Assembly (NCBI GenBank): GCA_002633025.1 | Contig: NMRB01000221.1 | Coordinates: forward strand, 382,640-446,639 | Direction: 5' to 3' | Length of the DNA: 64,000 nucleotides | From: Notospermus geniculatus | Taxonomy: Eukaryota; Nemertea; Pilidiophora; Heteronemertea; Lineidae | Part shown: positions 1 to 13,130 of the stretch, one piece after another | Position numbering within the stretch: the first letter of the stretch is position 1 | Layout: each line of letters begins with the position of its first letter | Notes under the pieces: generated by a model | The model's database searches: none | What the model saw: only the letters and a program-made list of their open reading frames with translations | Told to the model about the DNA's origin: nothing | Made by a program: the position numbers and the translations under genes

Positions 1-1195
1 TCTGTTTCATTTTCGACCAGCTAAAAATTGTTTTCTGCAAATAGTAACATTTTGAAAAAGAAGTTCGTGTCACTTGTAAGACCAACAAGATGGCGGCCCC
101 ACCGACGATGACGTCAGAATTTTCAAGATGGCGATCTAGCGTCGATGGCAGTGTTAAAATTTCGTCCAATTATCAAAAAATTTCAACGCTGTCGTGGAGT
201 ATGGGTTTGTAATAAAATCTACCTCTGAAAAGAATCTTGCGTACATACATGAACCAGGAAACTCGCGGACCTTCTATCAATACAACGCCCACCGATTAAA
301 TCGCATACTAACGTATGTAATATTCTAGTATTTACATATGCGTGCTCTCTGACGGAATCTATGCATCAAGTAACTCGCAGGATAAACACTACAACCTAGA
401 AGTGCAGGATTTTATGCATAAGATGGTTCTATGTTATAGATAATGCGACCTGCTCCATCACTTAAGCGCGGCACTTGGGACTTTACCATTGACAGGAACC
501 GGATATTGAGTTGACTTCTCCATCCGTTCCTGGCCTGAACCATTTGAATAAGAATAACTCACTCCCCTTCAAATAACAGCACCGTTGATTTCATCGCCGA
601 CATCTGATCCGTAAAAAAACACATCGCGTGTTGACGTCCTAGTGATTTCTAGCTAGGTGTCGGTTAAAAATCACGCATAAAATGTTATTCAAAACCAATG
701 CGTGCAGAGTATGCCGACATTGGAAGGAGTCTGGATATGTTTTTTCTCGATACCCCTACTCAGGTCCCTCAAGAGGAAAAAGATGGCGTGCGACGGAGCA
801 TGGTTTCACACAGTGCTAATTACTTACTGTGGTCTGTTTTTTGCTCCTTTACGTGTTTTTTCTCAAGATCAAAAGGCAGGCACAGTTTATGAATAGATTT
901 CGAGAAAATGATTAAAGTCACAATAGCAAATACATGTACTTCAGCTAACCACCATGTCACAGATTATACCAGATCTAGCTTATCGCTGCAGAAGAAGCAA
1001 GACACGACCGTACTCCTCGTGGTTGTATTTTCTGTTTGGTTAGAAAATACTCATGGTATGGCAGCTGTGTTACGGCTTATTGAGCTTGTTCTCCGATGGG
1101 GAAAATTCAATCCTACTTTTGAAACTGCAGTCTATTGTCTTTGAATGACTTACATATTCCTTGGGGGAATTATAGACAGTATAATTCATCCAAGC
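1..1195. other. Spacer, nothing recognised
   Basis: This is AT-rich sequence with only short, low-quality open frames, such as overlapping 64-codon frames near 700-896. I see no domain, convincing splice-flanked exon or RNA gene. Confidence 0.4.
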
Positions 1196-1424
1196 ATACT
1201 CTAACTCCCACTTACCTGTCCCATTCCTGAACTCGGAAAAATGACCAAATCCTAAGTTGAAGATCGCACGCTGTCATTCTTTGCCAGGCTAGGGAGTGGG
1301 ACAAGTAAGTGGACAGGACATTACTGTTTCTGACCATAACCCCACTCCATTATCTTCAACTTATGATTTAGTCATTTTTTCCGAGTTCAGGAATGGGACA
1401 GGCATGACGGGTAAGTGGGAGTAT
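1196..1424. mobile_element. Foldback/MITE-like element with ~65-bp inverted arms
   Basis: The left arm (1196-1264) and right arm (about 1352-1424) are near-perfect inverted repeats containing CCTGTCCCATTCCTGAACTC and its complement. There is no coding capacity. The arms differ by a few small indels, so this looks like an ageing non-autonomous DNA element. Confidence 0.7.
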
Positions 1425-3255
1425 ATTGCAGATGGAAGACTGAAGTCCCCAACTCCGGCATAATGACAAGAATTTTGAAACAGTCATGCCTTGTTTCGGA
1501 AGTCAGGGTACTTCGACGGGCACCAGACTTGGGCATCACTTTGAGTCTGAGATAGTGTGGCTACCCTGCAGACCTTGTCTGGGGCAATCCTTAGCATTCG
1601 CAATTTCCTTCATCATTCATCATTCAATCCCAAACGAACTCTGACGTCTATCCTAACAAACACAATAGAGATTGAAAGATAAGTTACCAAGGAGCTCTCC
1701 AATACAATTTACTTATATCAGTGCCTCATCATGAGGCCAAGTCTATTTCGCGTCATTATTGGCAGTCCTAATCTTGCTTCATTCCTTCAATTGGTTTATC
1801 GCTGCGCGAGACTCATTATGGCTGTGATGGTACTTCGGTGACGGCTGAGCTAAGATAATCGGTAAATAACAAAGTCAGCGTGATGGATTCGGTGTCGGAA
1901 TGTTTGCTTTTAGCTTAAGTAGTATTTCGATTTGCTTTCGGGGTAAAAAAATGTTCCGCTTTAAAATGAGTGAATTTGCAATGCGGTTTTCGCTAGCAGT
2001 GTGCACAGTCAACCAAAGTTGCGATTAAGAGCGTATTTAGCACAATTTGACGAACCCGCTGAATTCGAGGTTGAGAAATATGACAAAATGCCGATGAACG
2101 CGAAAAAATGATGTGGGGCTTTAAGATTTCAGCTTCGGCATCGGCCAGCGAATAGCTGAACTGAAGAACAACAGAATTCCCACGATCGAGTAGTTGTCTG
2201 AATTTTAATGTTGTGTTAGGTTGGATTTTTGGTTCCAGGGTATCTTCGCTCGACAAACTTGCTCACAATTAGGGCACACAATGGATCCTGAACCCGAGAT
2301 AGGATTGGGCTTCGTGCATATTTTGGGTGAAACGGTTTGCCCAACGATCGACATGCATGTAGGCCTAAGTACATGTACATGTAGCCCTACACTGCAAATC
2401 AGTACCATTCGCCCTGATCTTTACCAGTGCTTCAAGGTGCTTTTGGCCGATGTATGGGGCTTGCTTCAACGCACTGGGTTCTACCTCTGCGGTCGTATTG
2501 AGGACTATCAAGAATGCATTGTTTTATTTGCAATTACCTTGTGACACGGCGCGTGAAACCGAACGCGATTTATCAAAACCAAACAGCGAAAATGGTAAAA
2601 AGAATGCCTGCATACAGCGGTTATGGGTTATAGATCACATTCCAACTATTCGAGGGATGACAGTGGTTGTCCTTTAGCTATGATAGATGGACCTATTCCA
2701 TGGGGCATTTTGGTATAGCTGCTTGGTCGAAGATTATGACATCAGAAGCTCGGTCCTTCATAATCTCAGAAACGAAACGAAACGAAACAAATCGGAACAT
2801 GGTTAATCTAGGCCCAACTAACGACAAGACAGTGTCCACCTAAACATTTATCGATCTGTGATTTCTCAGCATTCCAAACGATCAAAAACGGGCAAGCATC
2901 GTCCCTTTGCTGATAAAATGGTCCAGTTATCTTCCCTTCCCTGGGTTAGCATCCTCATCAACCGCGTACCGCCTTCTGCCTGTGACAAAAATAGACATTT
3001 GTTGGTTCTTCAATTCACTTCGGCCTAAACCAATTAAGATTTCCACCGATACGACTTAATTGAGTACCAAGAGTGGTCTCCAAACCTTTAAGTTTTTGCT
3101 CTAGATGCGATCCGATCTAGAAAAAATCATTGTTGGTGCTATTTATGATAATGGTTTGGCAATTTTCCGCGGGTTAACTTGTTAACCTTGTAATTCTATG
3201 GATGTTGTGTAGTTTGTATTGACACAAGAAAAGAATCCGTATGACAGTATCCTGA
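1425..3255. other. Spacer without recognisable genes
   Basis: Open frames here, such as 2221-2544 (+) and 1993-2256 (-), overlap in several frames and show no domain, signal peptide or splice context. I treat the stretch as non-coding. Confidence 0.35.
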
Positions 3256-3345
3256 GAACATCAGGGTTCTTAACGCTCGCCGCTCCGTTCGTTTGTGTGC
3301 GATGACGAAGGGAGCGAGCGTTGTGAACCCTTGATGTTCTCGGGA
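3256..3345. repeat. Short imperfect hairpin
   Basis: Arms starting TGAGAACATCAGGGTTCTTAA and ending GAACCCTTGATGTTCTCGGG pair around a GC-rich centre. It is probably a small foldback element. Confidence 0.55.
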
Positions 3346-4221
3346 TGGTATGACAGTGCCATTTAAAGGGATATAACACTCCACAGGCTTTGCAGATGGA
3401 TGTACATCGTGTACAACACAGGTCAGTGTACTGTTACCTATTATAGAGAGTCTTAGACCGGCAGCCTATACGTATACGTATACGTATCGATGCACAGCAG
3501 TGTATTGGGCGTTTTCCATTCAAAACATTGTCCATATTCAAGTCAGAAGTTGCAATATTCAACCTCTCTACTGCTCAAACCGAAACGATAATTGAGATTC
3601 TTACCAGTTTAACATTTAAGCCGATTGACTTTTGCGCGTGACGTTATTTCAAAGAGATAAATTCTTCTCCGCTGTTGCTAATTTTTCAGATTTTCATCGA
3701 CGAACTAAAGCGATTCGCCTTTGAGATAAGCTTGAGCAGAAAGGAACGGAGGTTCTGTCACAATCCAGTGAAATACCACAAGCGAAATGCCATCCTTTGC
3801 GCTCGAATATGTTACCTTTGTCCCACATGCTAAGAATCTCGAGTTGCAGTTTCGTGAAGATTGTCACGATAATCTGTTCTCTCTTAATCTTGAAGAAAAT
3901 CGCGGAAAAGTTCCTTTTTTTGACAAACTGTTCTGAAAACCAAAAGAAATGTTTGTCTAAGCCAAAATCACTCGATTTCAAACGTGACGCACATGATAAA
4001 CAACAGATTTTCGTGTATTTTTTCAAACAAGTTTATCGCCACAGAAATAATCGCTGGATTATCTACGATTTGCTCAAGAGATCACTTCCAAATGAACTGC
4101 CAATCTTCAAACTCAAAGCCTTCAATCAGATTTGACTGGTTTGAATTCTCTACGTTCGTATCGGCTTCTGACTTCTTTATTTTGACTTCTGTAGGTTTAG
4201 GTAAAGAGGCTTTCAGGTTCA

Positions 4222-4330
4222 GGGGCCTGTTTCATAAAGTGACTTTAAGCTAATGGTACCTTTAACCAAATGAAAAATGCATTCTAGTTAATGGTACCAT
4301 TAGCTTAAAGTCACTTTACGAAGCAGGCCC
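4222..4330. mobile_element. MITE family 'GGGCCTGTTTCAT' (copy 1)
   Basis: Terminal inverted repeats begin GGGCCTGTTTCATAAAGTGA and run about 35 bp on each side. Related copies lie at 28788-28890 and 42466-42567. The element is non-autonomous and about 109 bp long. Confidence 0.8.
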
Positions 4331-7300
4331 TGACAACGAAACGGTTCAAATCCACGAGTTCTGCAGTGTGCAAACCGTGAACGCACTTTCCTTGACGTTT
4401 GTTGGTTCGTCGACCCATGTTCTACATGTACACGGTGGACGTGCATAGTTTTCGCAAAAACCCCAAAACGCCAACGCGAACGCCAAACCCATTGTTCGAC
4501 GCCACGAAGAGAGCACCGAACAAAAGGACAGACGTTCGCGTTGGCGTTTCGGGGGCTTATAGCTTATGGCTTTTGTGAATAGAGAATACATGTACGCTAC
4601 ATTGTAGAGTCCGACGTGTCCGTATGTAACTACATGTATACGCGCAGCGCTATATATGTAATCGCAGCCTTATCTACGCGGATGTGTCCGCCTCTCCTGG
4701 ATTTCCACACCTGTTGCCTTGGCTATTTTTAAGCAGAAAGATCTATCCTTTATTGACCCCTCTTAGAATACACGTCCACAGAACGTGCTCTGGCATGAAA
4801 TGGCCAAAAGCGATGTCGCGATCCCTTCTCTTTGGCAGACGACATGTAAACAAACCAAAGTAGGCGATAATGGAGTAGATCTTCAGACTGATCAGCCGAC
4901 AGCGGTTGGTCCCCACGGCTTGTCCCGTCGCACAAAAATCCCCTCAGAGCATTTCCGTAACAGTAATTTAATTCGATCGCGTCGCAAGCTTTTATTTGCT
5001 AATTGAATTTCGACGCGGAAGATTTTAGTTTGAATACCGCTGATGAAATTAAATCATACAATTTTTCCCAGGGGATGTCAGATTATATTTATCTTGTCCG
5101 GTGTTTAAATTAAATATTAAATAATATGATATGACTGAACCTCCGTTGGCAATTGACTCGGTCGTCGGTTAAGATGTGAACGGTCGGCTTTCATAAATGT
5201 AAAATGACGGATCCCGCTTTTGCCGATGATGTGTTGAGATTGGTTTCTTGGTACCCGGGGCAGTTGCAGACGCATAAAGCGACGATGAGCGAAGAGTCGT
5301 TAGAAACTTCGGAATTTATCGAAACCGAGCAATTTTGTAGCGTTGGAGGTGCAACCCGTGCACCACGATTCAATCCGTATCCTGACTGATGCGTACGCCT
5401 TTTTGTCGACACATACATTAAGTCCATACAGATGACATGAAAACAGGCATGCATGACTCAACAGGTTTCACATACTCTAGTTTCTTGTTTTTAACACACC
5501 TTTAGATATTCAAGGCGGACACTGAACGCACCGCCCCCGCAATAGGTACACAAAGGGTCTTTCAGTTCATTCACCACGGATGACCAATCGCTGGGCCGCA
5601 CGGTGTCTGCACCGCTCGAGACGTCTAGGCCTTTTCAGGCTATCTATAGTCCAAGTGATCAATTTCATTCAACTGCCAAACCACAAGTCATTCATCGTCT
5701 GATCAGTTACAACATGTTGTCAACTAAATTCAATCCTCCCCGCCCAATCTCAGCCTTGGCGTTTTACTCCAAGAGGCCTATTGTCATACTCAATGCATAT
5801 TACGATGGAGGCGGTCTCACCACCTTGTAATGAAGGTGTGTTAAAAACAAGAAACCAGAGTATACATGTACTGTGCCCGTGGCCGTAGCTAGCAGGGACG
5901 GGGAGCAGCCCCCCCCCTCGACTCACCGAACGACATTTTTTATGCAGAGTTGGGCCGAAAACTGGCAAAAAGTGCCGCGGTTGGCGATTTCTTGCTGCAA
6001 AAGCAACGTACAATATCTGAGAACAAATACTCATTTGAACCAATTACCGATTTGTTTAAACCTTCCCGCGGGGTATTGGCTTAGAAATCGCTTCACTCCT
6101 CGGGCATCCCCGTCCGTAACCGTTGGCGTTCAAGACATGCAAAGCATTTGACGCTGTGAATCCATAAGCTATTTCCTAGCAGCGCGAAATCGAATCACCA
6201 GAAATGGAAGTATTAGGCCGTGATAAATGAGCAACCGAATGCGATTATCAGTTTCGTGGATGAACTATTTCCATAGAGGCCTCTAATATACAGCCATCAT
6301 ATTTGACAGAAGATACGTTTTTGCATTAAGATCGGCGTTAGCCGTTCTTCACAACTCCCAAGGGGAACTGAGACGATAAAATCAGCGAATAATTTGATCA
6401 ATAATCGTCGAAAATGACTTATTTATGGCGAAGATATGGATCAATGGATGGTTCGTGCCGGTCAGGGGCAGTCGGGCGGAAAGGTATTTGAAGAAAGATG
6501 AGGCTCTGCTCTCCGCATCATGCGATGGGCATCGGACATGAAAGATAGTGTCTTGTGGTGGATTTCGTAATTCTCGTGGTTTTGTCAGATTCATTTCCTT
6601 TCTCCGTTCTTTGTTGAAATCGTTGGTGAAACCCCTGGGCAGCCATACGAAAGAAATCATTCTAATCTCTCTTGCGGTTGGTGATTTTCGTAGCTTCTCA
6701 ATTGCCTTGATTTTTTTCGAACTCATTCCTGTTCCCGTTCTTTGTTTGAATGTTTAGTGGTGAATTATTCTAAGACAAAACCGCCGGGCAGCCAAACAAT
6801 GGTCCGAAGTCATTGTAGGGATTCGTCGGTAATCTCTACCAGTAACCATAACACCTGCCAAAGTGCTAAAACATGATACCGTGCTCAAATATGGCCGCCA
6901 ATCGGCCATCTTGAAAAATGGATTTGGCCCATATCACATGAACGATACCAGGTATCATGTTCTACCTGATGTGATACCGTCAGTATGATGACAGTAGTTT
7001 TACTTCCGCTGACAGATTTTTGCACCGTAGGTTGTGGATTCAAGCTTGGAACTCGACCAGTCGATACCATCGCTGCTAACGCACCGATACCCATGCCAAT
7101 GAGAATCGGAATTATCGGCAGCATACCACCAACCCATTATTCTTCATTGGTTAGTTAGTCAACCGTCAGAAACGATTAGCTCCGAGGGATCATAACTGTT
7201 GACTTTTATGATTTATTGGGCTATTGTTCGTGATCTTTGGCGTGACTAGAGAGGCATCGGTGTTACGCAGTACTTTTTCTTACGAGATATGGTCATTGGG

Positions 7301-7521
7301 AGATGGTGTGGAGGTACAGGTGAATGATTGCTTATGATCCCGACGCCAAAAAGTGGGTATCGATCCCGAGAGGTGCATTTCCCTGACCTGACGTTCGTTT
7401 TCATCTATTCTTCGCGTTTTATTCGTGTGTTTGTTGATGCCGATTGTAGCTTTCATACATCCAAAATGGTCGCATGACGGAGTGTGGTGCATGGCTAGAA
7501 ATCAATCCCCAGAGCTTAGAA
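4331..7521. other. Spacer, no supported gene
   Basis: The stretch holds scattered short frames, for example 6382-6726 (-) and 5204-5389 (+), with no recognisable domain. A C-rich run lies near 5910-5917. I could not identify an exon with matching splice sites. Confidence 0.35.
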
Positions 7522-8085
7522 TCACCATACTCTTAACTGAACAAATGGCACTTAGGCCTGTACAGCGCTTACCATACAGCGCTTACCATATTGGTCACCA
7601 TGTAACCCAACAGTCATTGAAGTCCTGCAACTTGGGAATGACTTGACCCAGATTGCTCATTCGATCGGATCACATGTGAATTTTTGCCTGTCGTCTAAAC
7701 GGCCCTAATGTTAAGGAACATGAACATCATCATACAAATGTATGACAGCCTCGCGATCGGACGCCGACCAAATCGTACGACGGGGTCGGCGTCGAACGCA
7801 AGAACGCGCGTCGGTCGCCGGCGATGGTCGTGCGTCGAAGTATAAACTATAGGCTTAACCCTGCTGACAGAGGCTGGCAAAGGTGTCCACTAGGGTCGGT
7901 TTCATAAAGAAAGATAAACGGCTTACCAAGGCAATCATATTTGCTGCAGTCGGTTGTCCCTTCCGTTTCCCAAACGGCATCGGCTCGCATCTGTCAGACC
8001 AAGTTTGGGCAAGCTTAACGAGTCGGTCATCCCACTCCTGGAGAAAAAAACCGGGATGCAAATAAAACAGGACAAGCAGATATTT
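7522..8085. pseudogene. Scrambled mosaic of gene 1 fragments
   Basis: This 560-bp stretch is built from pieces that match the gene 1 locus in a different order and orientation. In order: 7522-7602 matches 13131-13208 in the same orientation (upstream flank). 7599-7663 matches 16718-16779 in the same orientation (intron). 7665-7700 is the reverse complement of about 16165-16205 (TIR element). 7701-7745 is a CATCATCATACA piece. 7746-7978 is the reverse complement of about 13708-13930 (end of exon 1 plus the following MITE). 7976-8085 is the reverse complement of about 15895-16003 (start of CAP exon 2 with its acceptor). On the minus strand, exon 2 residues EWDDRLVKLAQTWSDRC run straight into the exon 1 tail GKRKGQPTAANMIAL, the reverse of normal gene order. 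It cannot encode a CAP protein. Confidence 0.85.
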
Positions 8086-8489
8086 GGGACACACTGTTGA
8101 CTGCAACACTGAATAGACAATCTATACAGAACCATCGCCAGCAATGTCAACTCACCTTCGGAACAGATCGTCGATACATGGAATTCCTATATATTCTTAT
8201 GGAAATAACAGTCTTAGATTTATCGCTTCTAAAGTCTTATATCAAACCGTTCTTCTCTTTCCAGAGGAGGTCACACGCAAGAAGAAAATTCCAATAAGTG
8301 GTTAACAATTCACATTGGCCATTGGTAGAGTGCCATTGGTAACCATTATGACCGATCCACGAATTACTTGGATAAATGCCTTGGGAGATAAGAGCCATGG
8401 ACGAATAACATAAATCAGATTTTGATACTTGCTGTAAATCTTCCTGGTAGCTACCGGACTGGGTGAGATTATTTTGCATATTGCTGTGT

Positions 8490-8700
8490 ATCTGCCCTTG
8501 CCCTGCGACGGTGAAGTGGTTGAGCGTGGACTCGAGACCGAGATGTCACGGATTCGATTCCTAGCCGAGTCGCTACTTTGTATTTTCAGCTGGAGGTCTC
8601 GTCTTTTTGAACTCCCAGAAAGGTTTCTGGAGAGATTGGGGTAATTTAAGACTGCATTACGTGAAAAGTGATACATAAAGGCTTTATTTTTTGTCATTTT
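8490..8700 (+). repeat. tRNA-like SINE head
   Basis: A box-A-like segment (TGGTTGAGCGTGGACT near 8517) is followed at about tRNA spacing by a box-B-like segment (GGATTCGATTCC near 8550). There is no good cloverleaf or CCA. The tail to about 8700 is AT-rich. It is best read as a tRNA-derived SINE fragment. Confidence 0.5.
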
Positions 8701-10388
8701 ATAAGGTAAGAAAAAGGCCTATCTCACAAATTTTGTTAGAAGTTTAACGACTGCGTTGGACTCTTTCGTAGAGTCGTCGAACGGCTTGTACAATGTCATG
8801 TAGTATTTTATAGAGTATTCACAGTTGCTAATCTCATTCGTTCATTCTTTCAGGGAAAACTTCCAGGTTACATCAGCGTTGTCGTTGATAAAATGGTATG
8901 GAGACAACGTTAACGCACGCCTCGGGCTTTGGAAGGGACACCACTCTGGATACCTGTCGAACGATTGAATACACAACCCAGGGGCCCTACATTTACCAGC
9001 TGTCTCTAATGGAATAACTCCAGTCAGAAATCACGTTTCTACAGAAATTAGCCCGAGTTCCCTGGAGGACGTTCGACTAAACGACGCCAATACGGACGTT
9101 TGCGAAATTGGAAGCGAACTTTTCTTATTTCCTTACGAGTAAAGTTAATTGGGAAAAAATCAGCTTTAATGATTTGAGGAGTGCGTCGTAGGAACAGGAC
9201 GGACTCACATTAGTTCAGCTGAGCCGAGTGGTAAAATTTGAATGATTTTAGGTCGTGTAACAAAATGTTTTAACAGGCATTTCTTGTTGAAGAGGCATTT
9301 TTGAAGGAACAGTGGCCTGATTTAAAGTTGCACTCCGTCTGACCAAGTTCACAGAGCCCCAAGTACAAGGATGCTCCTTACCATTTCGTACCCTACCAAT
9401 TCCCTAGAAGATTTTAGAGAGAACTGTTAAGGCTGTGGGATATTGCTCTCAACATTGCTCACGCAGTATCCTTCTTCATTAGGTTAACATCCTGAACCGT
9501 CCCGCCGGATTCGCCTAATTTGCATATTCCTAAATCAACGTTTCTTGCGTCCTCCCTTGCGGCCTACAGTCAGTCTCACTTATCACTTCTGTGGACATGT
9601 TTGTCCAGCATATTGTCGGCGGCTGACTCCAAATATTGACTGTCAACTGAACACTGATTGGATACTCCTGTATCAAAGGGTACAGTGTTGTCCAATCAAC
9701 GTACTTGTTTGGAAGTGTAAAACCAAGTTACTATTCTCCGATGACAAATTTCATTCCGGTAGCGCGTCATCAAATTATGCGAACGCGGCGTTTGATGATG
9801 GAGTAATCTCGCGTTGGCTGACATTCTCGCGGTAAACGAGATTACGCCGGCGGTAGGACAAGCAGAGACCAAGAGTAATTTGCAACTGGATGATTTCCTT
9901 ATTGTGAGCTAACTGAATTTTCCGATGCACGGGAAACCGCCTGTAGTCTTACTCACGAGATACGTGACACTTGATCCAGTGAATAAGAAAATGATCCATA
10001 TTTAACAGTGCGTGAATCTGTGCGGTATTTCGACTTCGGTTTTTAAGGATTCAAATATCGTTCTATTTCTTTAATTTCTTTTGTGCAATCTGAACATATC
10101 AATGGCATTACCTGACTCAACCAGAACATTTTTTTATTTTTTGTCGATTCAAAATGAGGCATCGGGGATTCGCTCTGGGGTAGCCAAGGACTTCGTTTCT
10201 TGGTAAAGTATTATACAATCGAGGAGGATAAATTAGCTTCAGAGCCATTGGTACTATAAACCATATAAGGGAACGAAGATTGGTTAATGCGAAATACTAA
10301 GCCAGCCAACCGTAAGGAATGTGTGTAGCCAAAAATATGCCAGCGACTCCTGTGAATTTCTGGTGTAGCATATTTTGAGACAAGCAAA
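8701..10388. other. Spacer, no supported gene
   Basis: One 96-codon frame (9545-9835, +) has no domain or signal peptide. I see nothing else beyond AT-rich spacer. Confidence 0.35.
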
Positions 10389-10724
10389 ATGAGAATTGGA
10401 AACTATACCCAGGTAGGACTGGAGTATATACCTTGGAGGACAAATATGACAGGTGCCTTTGATCAAAACGAAGGAAATGGCTCAGCCTACGCCTATTCCT
10501 TCTCAATTATAGGTCTATATGTGATAATCATTGCCATTTTAGTGACAGTGCAACTGAAGAGGAAGCGCTATGCAACGCCCGCGGGCAAGGAGTATTACGA
10601 CGACTACCGGGACAATCGGAGACTTTTGGAGGAGAGTAAGTCGTTGTTGAGGTTGAGTATCCGTCGGATGAGGGGCGTGAAGGATGGTTATCTGTTAGAT
10701 CAAATGCCTAATGAGACGGTATGA
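10389..10724 (+). CDS. Single-exon, single-pass membrane protein (KCNE-like topology)
   Basis: This is a 111-residue uninterrupted frame with a good AAAATG start context. The N-terminal part has no signal peptide but carries three N-glycosylation sequons: NYT (5-7), NMT (19-21) and NGS (30-32). A hydrophobic segment at about residues 38-56 is followed directly by KRKR, so the predicted topology is N-out/C-in. The roughly 55-residue tail is highly charged, with YYDDYRDNRR and a later RLSIRRMRG segment. Size, single coding exon, glycosylated ectodomain and one membrane span resemble KCNE potassium-channel beta subunits. I do not see the conserved KCNE post-membrane signature, so that identity is only topological. 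An unknown small membrane protein is equally possible. Confidence 0.55.
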   Translation: MRIGNYTQVGLEYIPWRTNMTGAFDQNEGNGSAYAYSFSIIGLYVIIIAILVTVQLKRKRYATPAGKEYYDDYRDNRRLLEESKSLLRLSIRRMRGVKDGYLLDQMPNETV

Positions 10725-11067
10725 CCGCGGAGCAGGAATCCAAAGGACAGTGAATGCTTTGTAAAAACATCATATTTGTACTTCCTTGCTAAGCTCCGAT
10801 TTACACTGTCAAATTTTTGATCAATTTTTCTGAATACATGTACTGTACATGTATACCAATTCAGGGCCCGCGTCTTTTTAACAATAATGTACGTGTAAGC
10901 CCCTATTCAGCGTATTATTCAGCAAATGTGACAAAAATTGATAGTGTGGATTGGGTTGAACGTCGTAGATGATACTCATTGCACCACTGCACCCGTGACG
11001 AAAATTACTGCGTCCTCAACTATGAAAATAATGTCCCTGTCGACCATCCGCCACAGTGGGGTTTTTA

Positions 11068-11262
11068 CCTCGCTCCTCTTCCTCCACGCACGCTGTGGTT
11101 CGTATTCCCGGGTGCGTATTTTAGAAAGCTCCTCAACGTAAAGGAGTTCCTCAAGGCTATTGTTTTCCTGTTGAGAACAATAGCCTTGAGGAACTCCTTT
11201 ACTTGCGGAGCATTCTAAAATACGGGCCTGTGTGCGAGCGTATGAAGAGGAGCGAGACCAAA
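11068..11262. mobile_element. Long foldback element
   Basis: The inner arms (about 11120-11168 and 11175-11220) are a near-perfect inverted repeat around GTTCCTCAAGGCTATTGTT. Weaker pairing extends outward through CTCGCTCCTCTTC / GAAGAGGAGCGAG. It has no coding capacity. Confidence 0.7.
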
Positions 11263-11826
11263 GGCCTGCTATGGGGGATCTGTCAACATGGGGGTTAGGC
11301 GTAGGCCTATGCATTTCCAGGCCTCACCGTCGATTCGATGTTTTACGGTTCATCCATACAATAGCAATGGCAGTGGTCAAACTTCCATACAACATACCTC
11401 GGCTGTGAAGGCAACATTACATGTACATACATGTAAATCAACCGAAAAGATGTAACTAGAATTCGGAATCACGTGGCAATGACTCACGGCCCAAAAGACA
11501 CGTATGTTTTATATTGTACAAAAATAATTTAAATTTCTTTTTTTCACAATTCACCGTCGATTATTGTCTGATCTCAAAAATTGAATAAAAGTGACTTTGT
11601 AACAAGTGGATTTGCTTCTTTTTAACCCAAAAGGAACTTGGTAAAAACAGATATTTTCCCTACGGAAGCAATGCGTAAGATTTTAAGGAATCTAGCAAAC
11701 AAGGAATCCTGAGGAATCTTAAGGGATGATCTTAAGGGATTCGGTCTGCAGACCAACAGCAGTACTCACGAATGAGGCCTTGCCTGACAGCTCACGGCGG
11801 AGGCCCTGCATATGGATGATGGGCAC

Positions 11827-12045
11827 CAGGGCCCATATGCATAAAACATCTTAAGTGAAGATTTTTCCTTAATCTTTTGTTTGGAACAATAGATTAAGGG
11901 AAATGTTTCACTTAAGATGTTTTATGCATACGAGCCCAGGGCCGTATGCATAAAACATCTTAAGTGTAAAATTTCCCTCTTTTGTGTGGAACAATAGTTT
12001 AAGGGAAATTTTATACTTAAGATGTTTTATGCATACGGCCCCAGG
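11827..12045. mobile_element. Two MITEs in tandem ('ATGCATAAAACATCTTAAG' family)
   Basis: Each roughly 105-bp unit (about 11827-11936 and 11938-12045) has terminal inverted repeats containing ATGCATAAAACATCTTAAGT and ends in GGGCC-type sequence. Both share an internal GGAACAATAG segment. Head-to-tail adjacency suggests insertion of one next to the other, or tandem amplification. Confidence 0.8.
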
Positions 12046-12711
12046 TGACGGGTGCGGTGACAGCAGGTCTGATGGTGCAATAACGTAGTAGGCCTTTTTG
12101 AAAACAAAAACCTGGCCAGTTTAATCAAAAACAGATAGTCTGAGACAAATGGTTAGAGCTACCAATCTATGGGGTCGGAGCAACTCGGCAATATGGAAAA
12201 CGGCGTACGGGATCTATACAGGGTAATCAATAAACACGTTCTCAAAAAAAAAATTGGACAAGCTCCTCTGGGGACACAGCACTCCCTTTCCAATTTCACA
12301 AGCACCCTCATTTCGTGAGAGGGTGTATTGGCTTCATGCACAATGCAGCCTCTCACTGATACTTTCATCAAAATCAATTCAATCATATTGTGCACCTGGA
12401 GGGGCACCCAGCACTGCAACACAATGAATCTTTTCATTTTTGCAAATCACATACCTCTTACATTCCTACTCACCCCCCCCCCCAACACTCCCACCACAAA
12501 ATATTAACTGCACCCCGGTTCCGATAAACCTGGATTCATTAAACTCTATCATGGCCCGAAAGCAAACCACGATTAGAGCACCAATAATACAAGGATGGTT
12601 TTGGTATTGATAACTATGTGGAGATTTCTACCGCCCTCTTACGGTAAACGACAGAATATCTTGGATCTTGTGACCAAAAGGCAGTCGGCGCAGCGAATAG
12701 TTTACACACAA

Positions 12712-12949
12712 TGGGCCGATTTTTTAAACGATGGCTAAGATAACCATCGGGTTTCATTAACCCTCAGCTGACAAACTGTTTGTTAATGGAAGTGAATTTT
12801 TCGATTTTATGAATCGTTGATAGCCAAACATTCTAAAAGTCAAAATGTTTACTTGTTTACTTACAAAAAATGTTTAATTCACGGTTTGTCAGAAAAGCCG
12901 ATGGTTAAACCGAGGTTTACCTCATCTATCGTTTAAAAAAGCGGCCCAA
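12712..12949. mobile_element. TIR element beginning GGGCCGATTTTTTAAACGAT
   Basis: The inverted ends (GGGCCG...TTTAAACGATGG and the complement near 12928-12948) flank about 180 bp of AT-rich filler. A second inverted pair (AACCATCGG / CCGATGGTT) lies inside. It is a non-autonomous element. Confidence 0.7.
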
Positions 12950-13130
12950 TAGCTGCACTGCAATAGGAGCAGGCAGCCGCGCTTATTGTCAAAAAATGGC
13001 AGCGAAGTTGTTGCGGACCAATACAAAAGACAATTCTCCTGATTGGTGCTCAATCAACCATGAATGGGTCCGCTTGGCATTGAATTGGACCGTAGTGACA
13101 CCTATTAGTCAACTGACTGACAGCTCCAAT

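Noticed and set aside
8517-8575. Functional tRNA gene
   Set aside because: Box A and box B are recognisable but I cannot fold a proper acceptor stem and anticodon arm; a SINE head is more likely. The same holds for 51345-51420 and 46432-46515.
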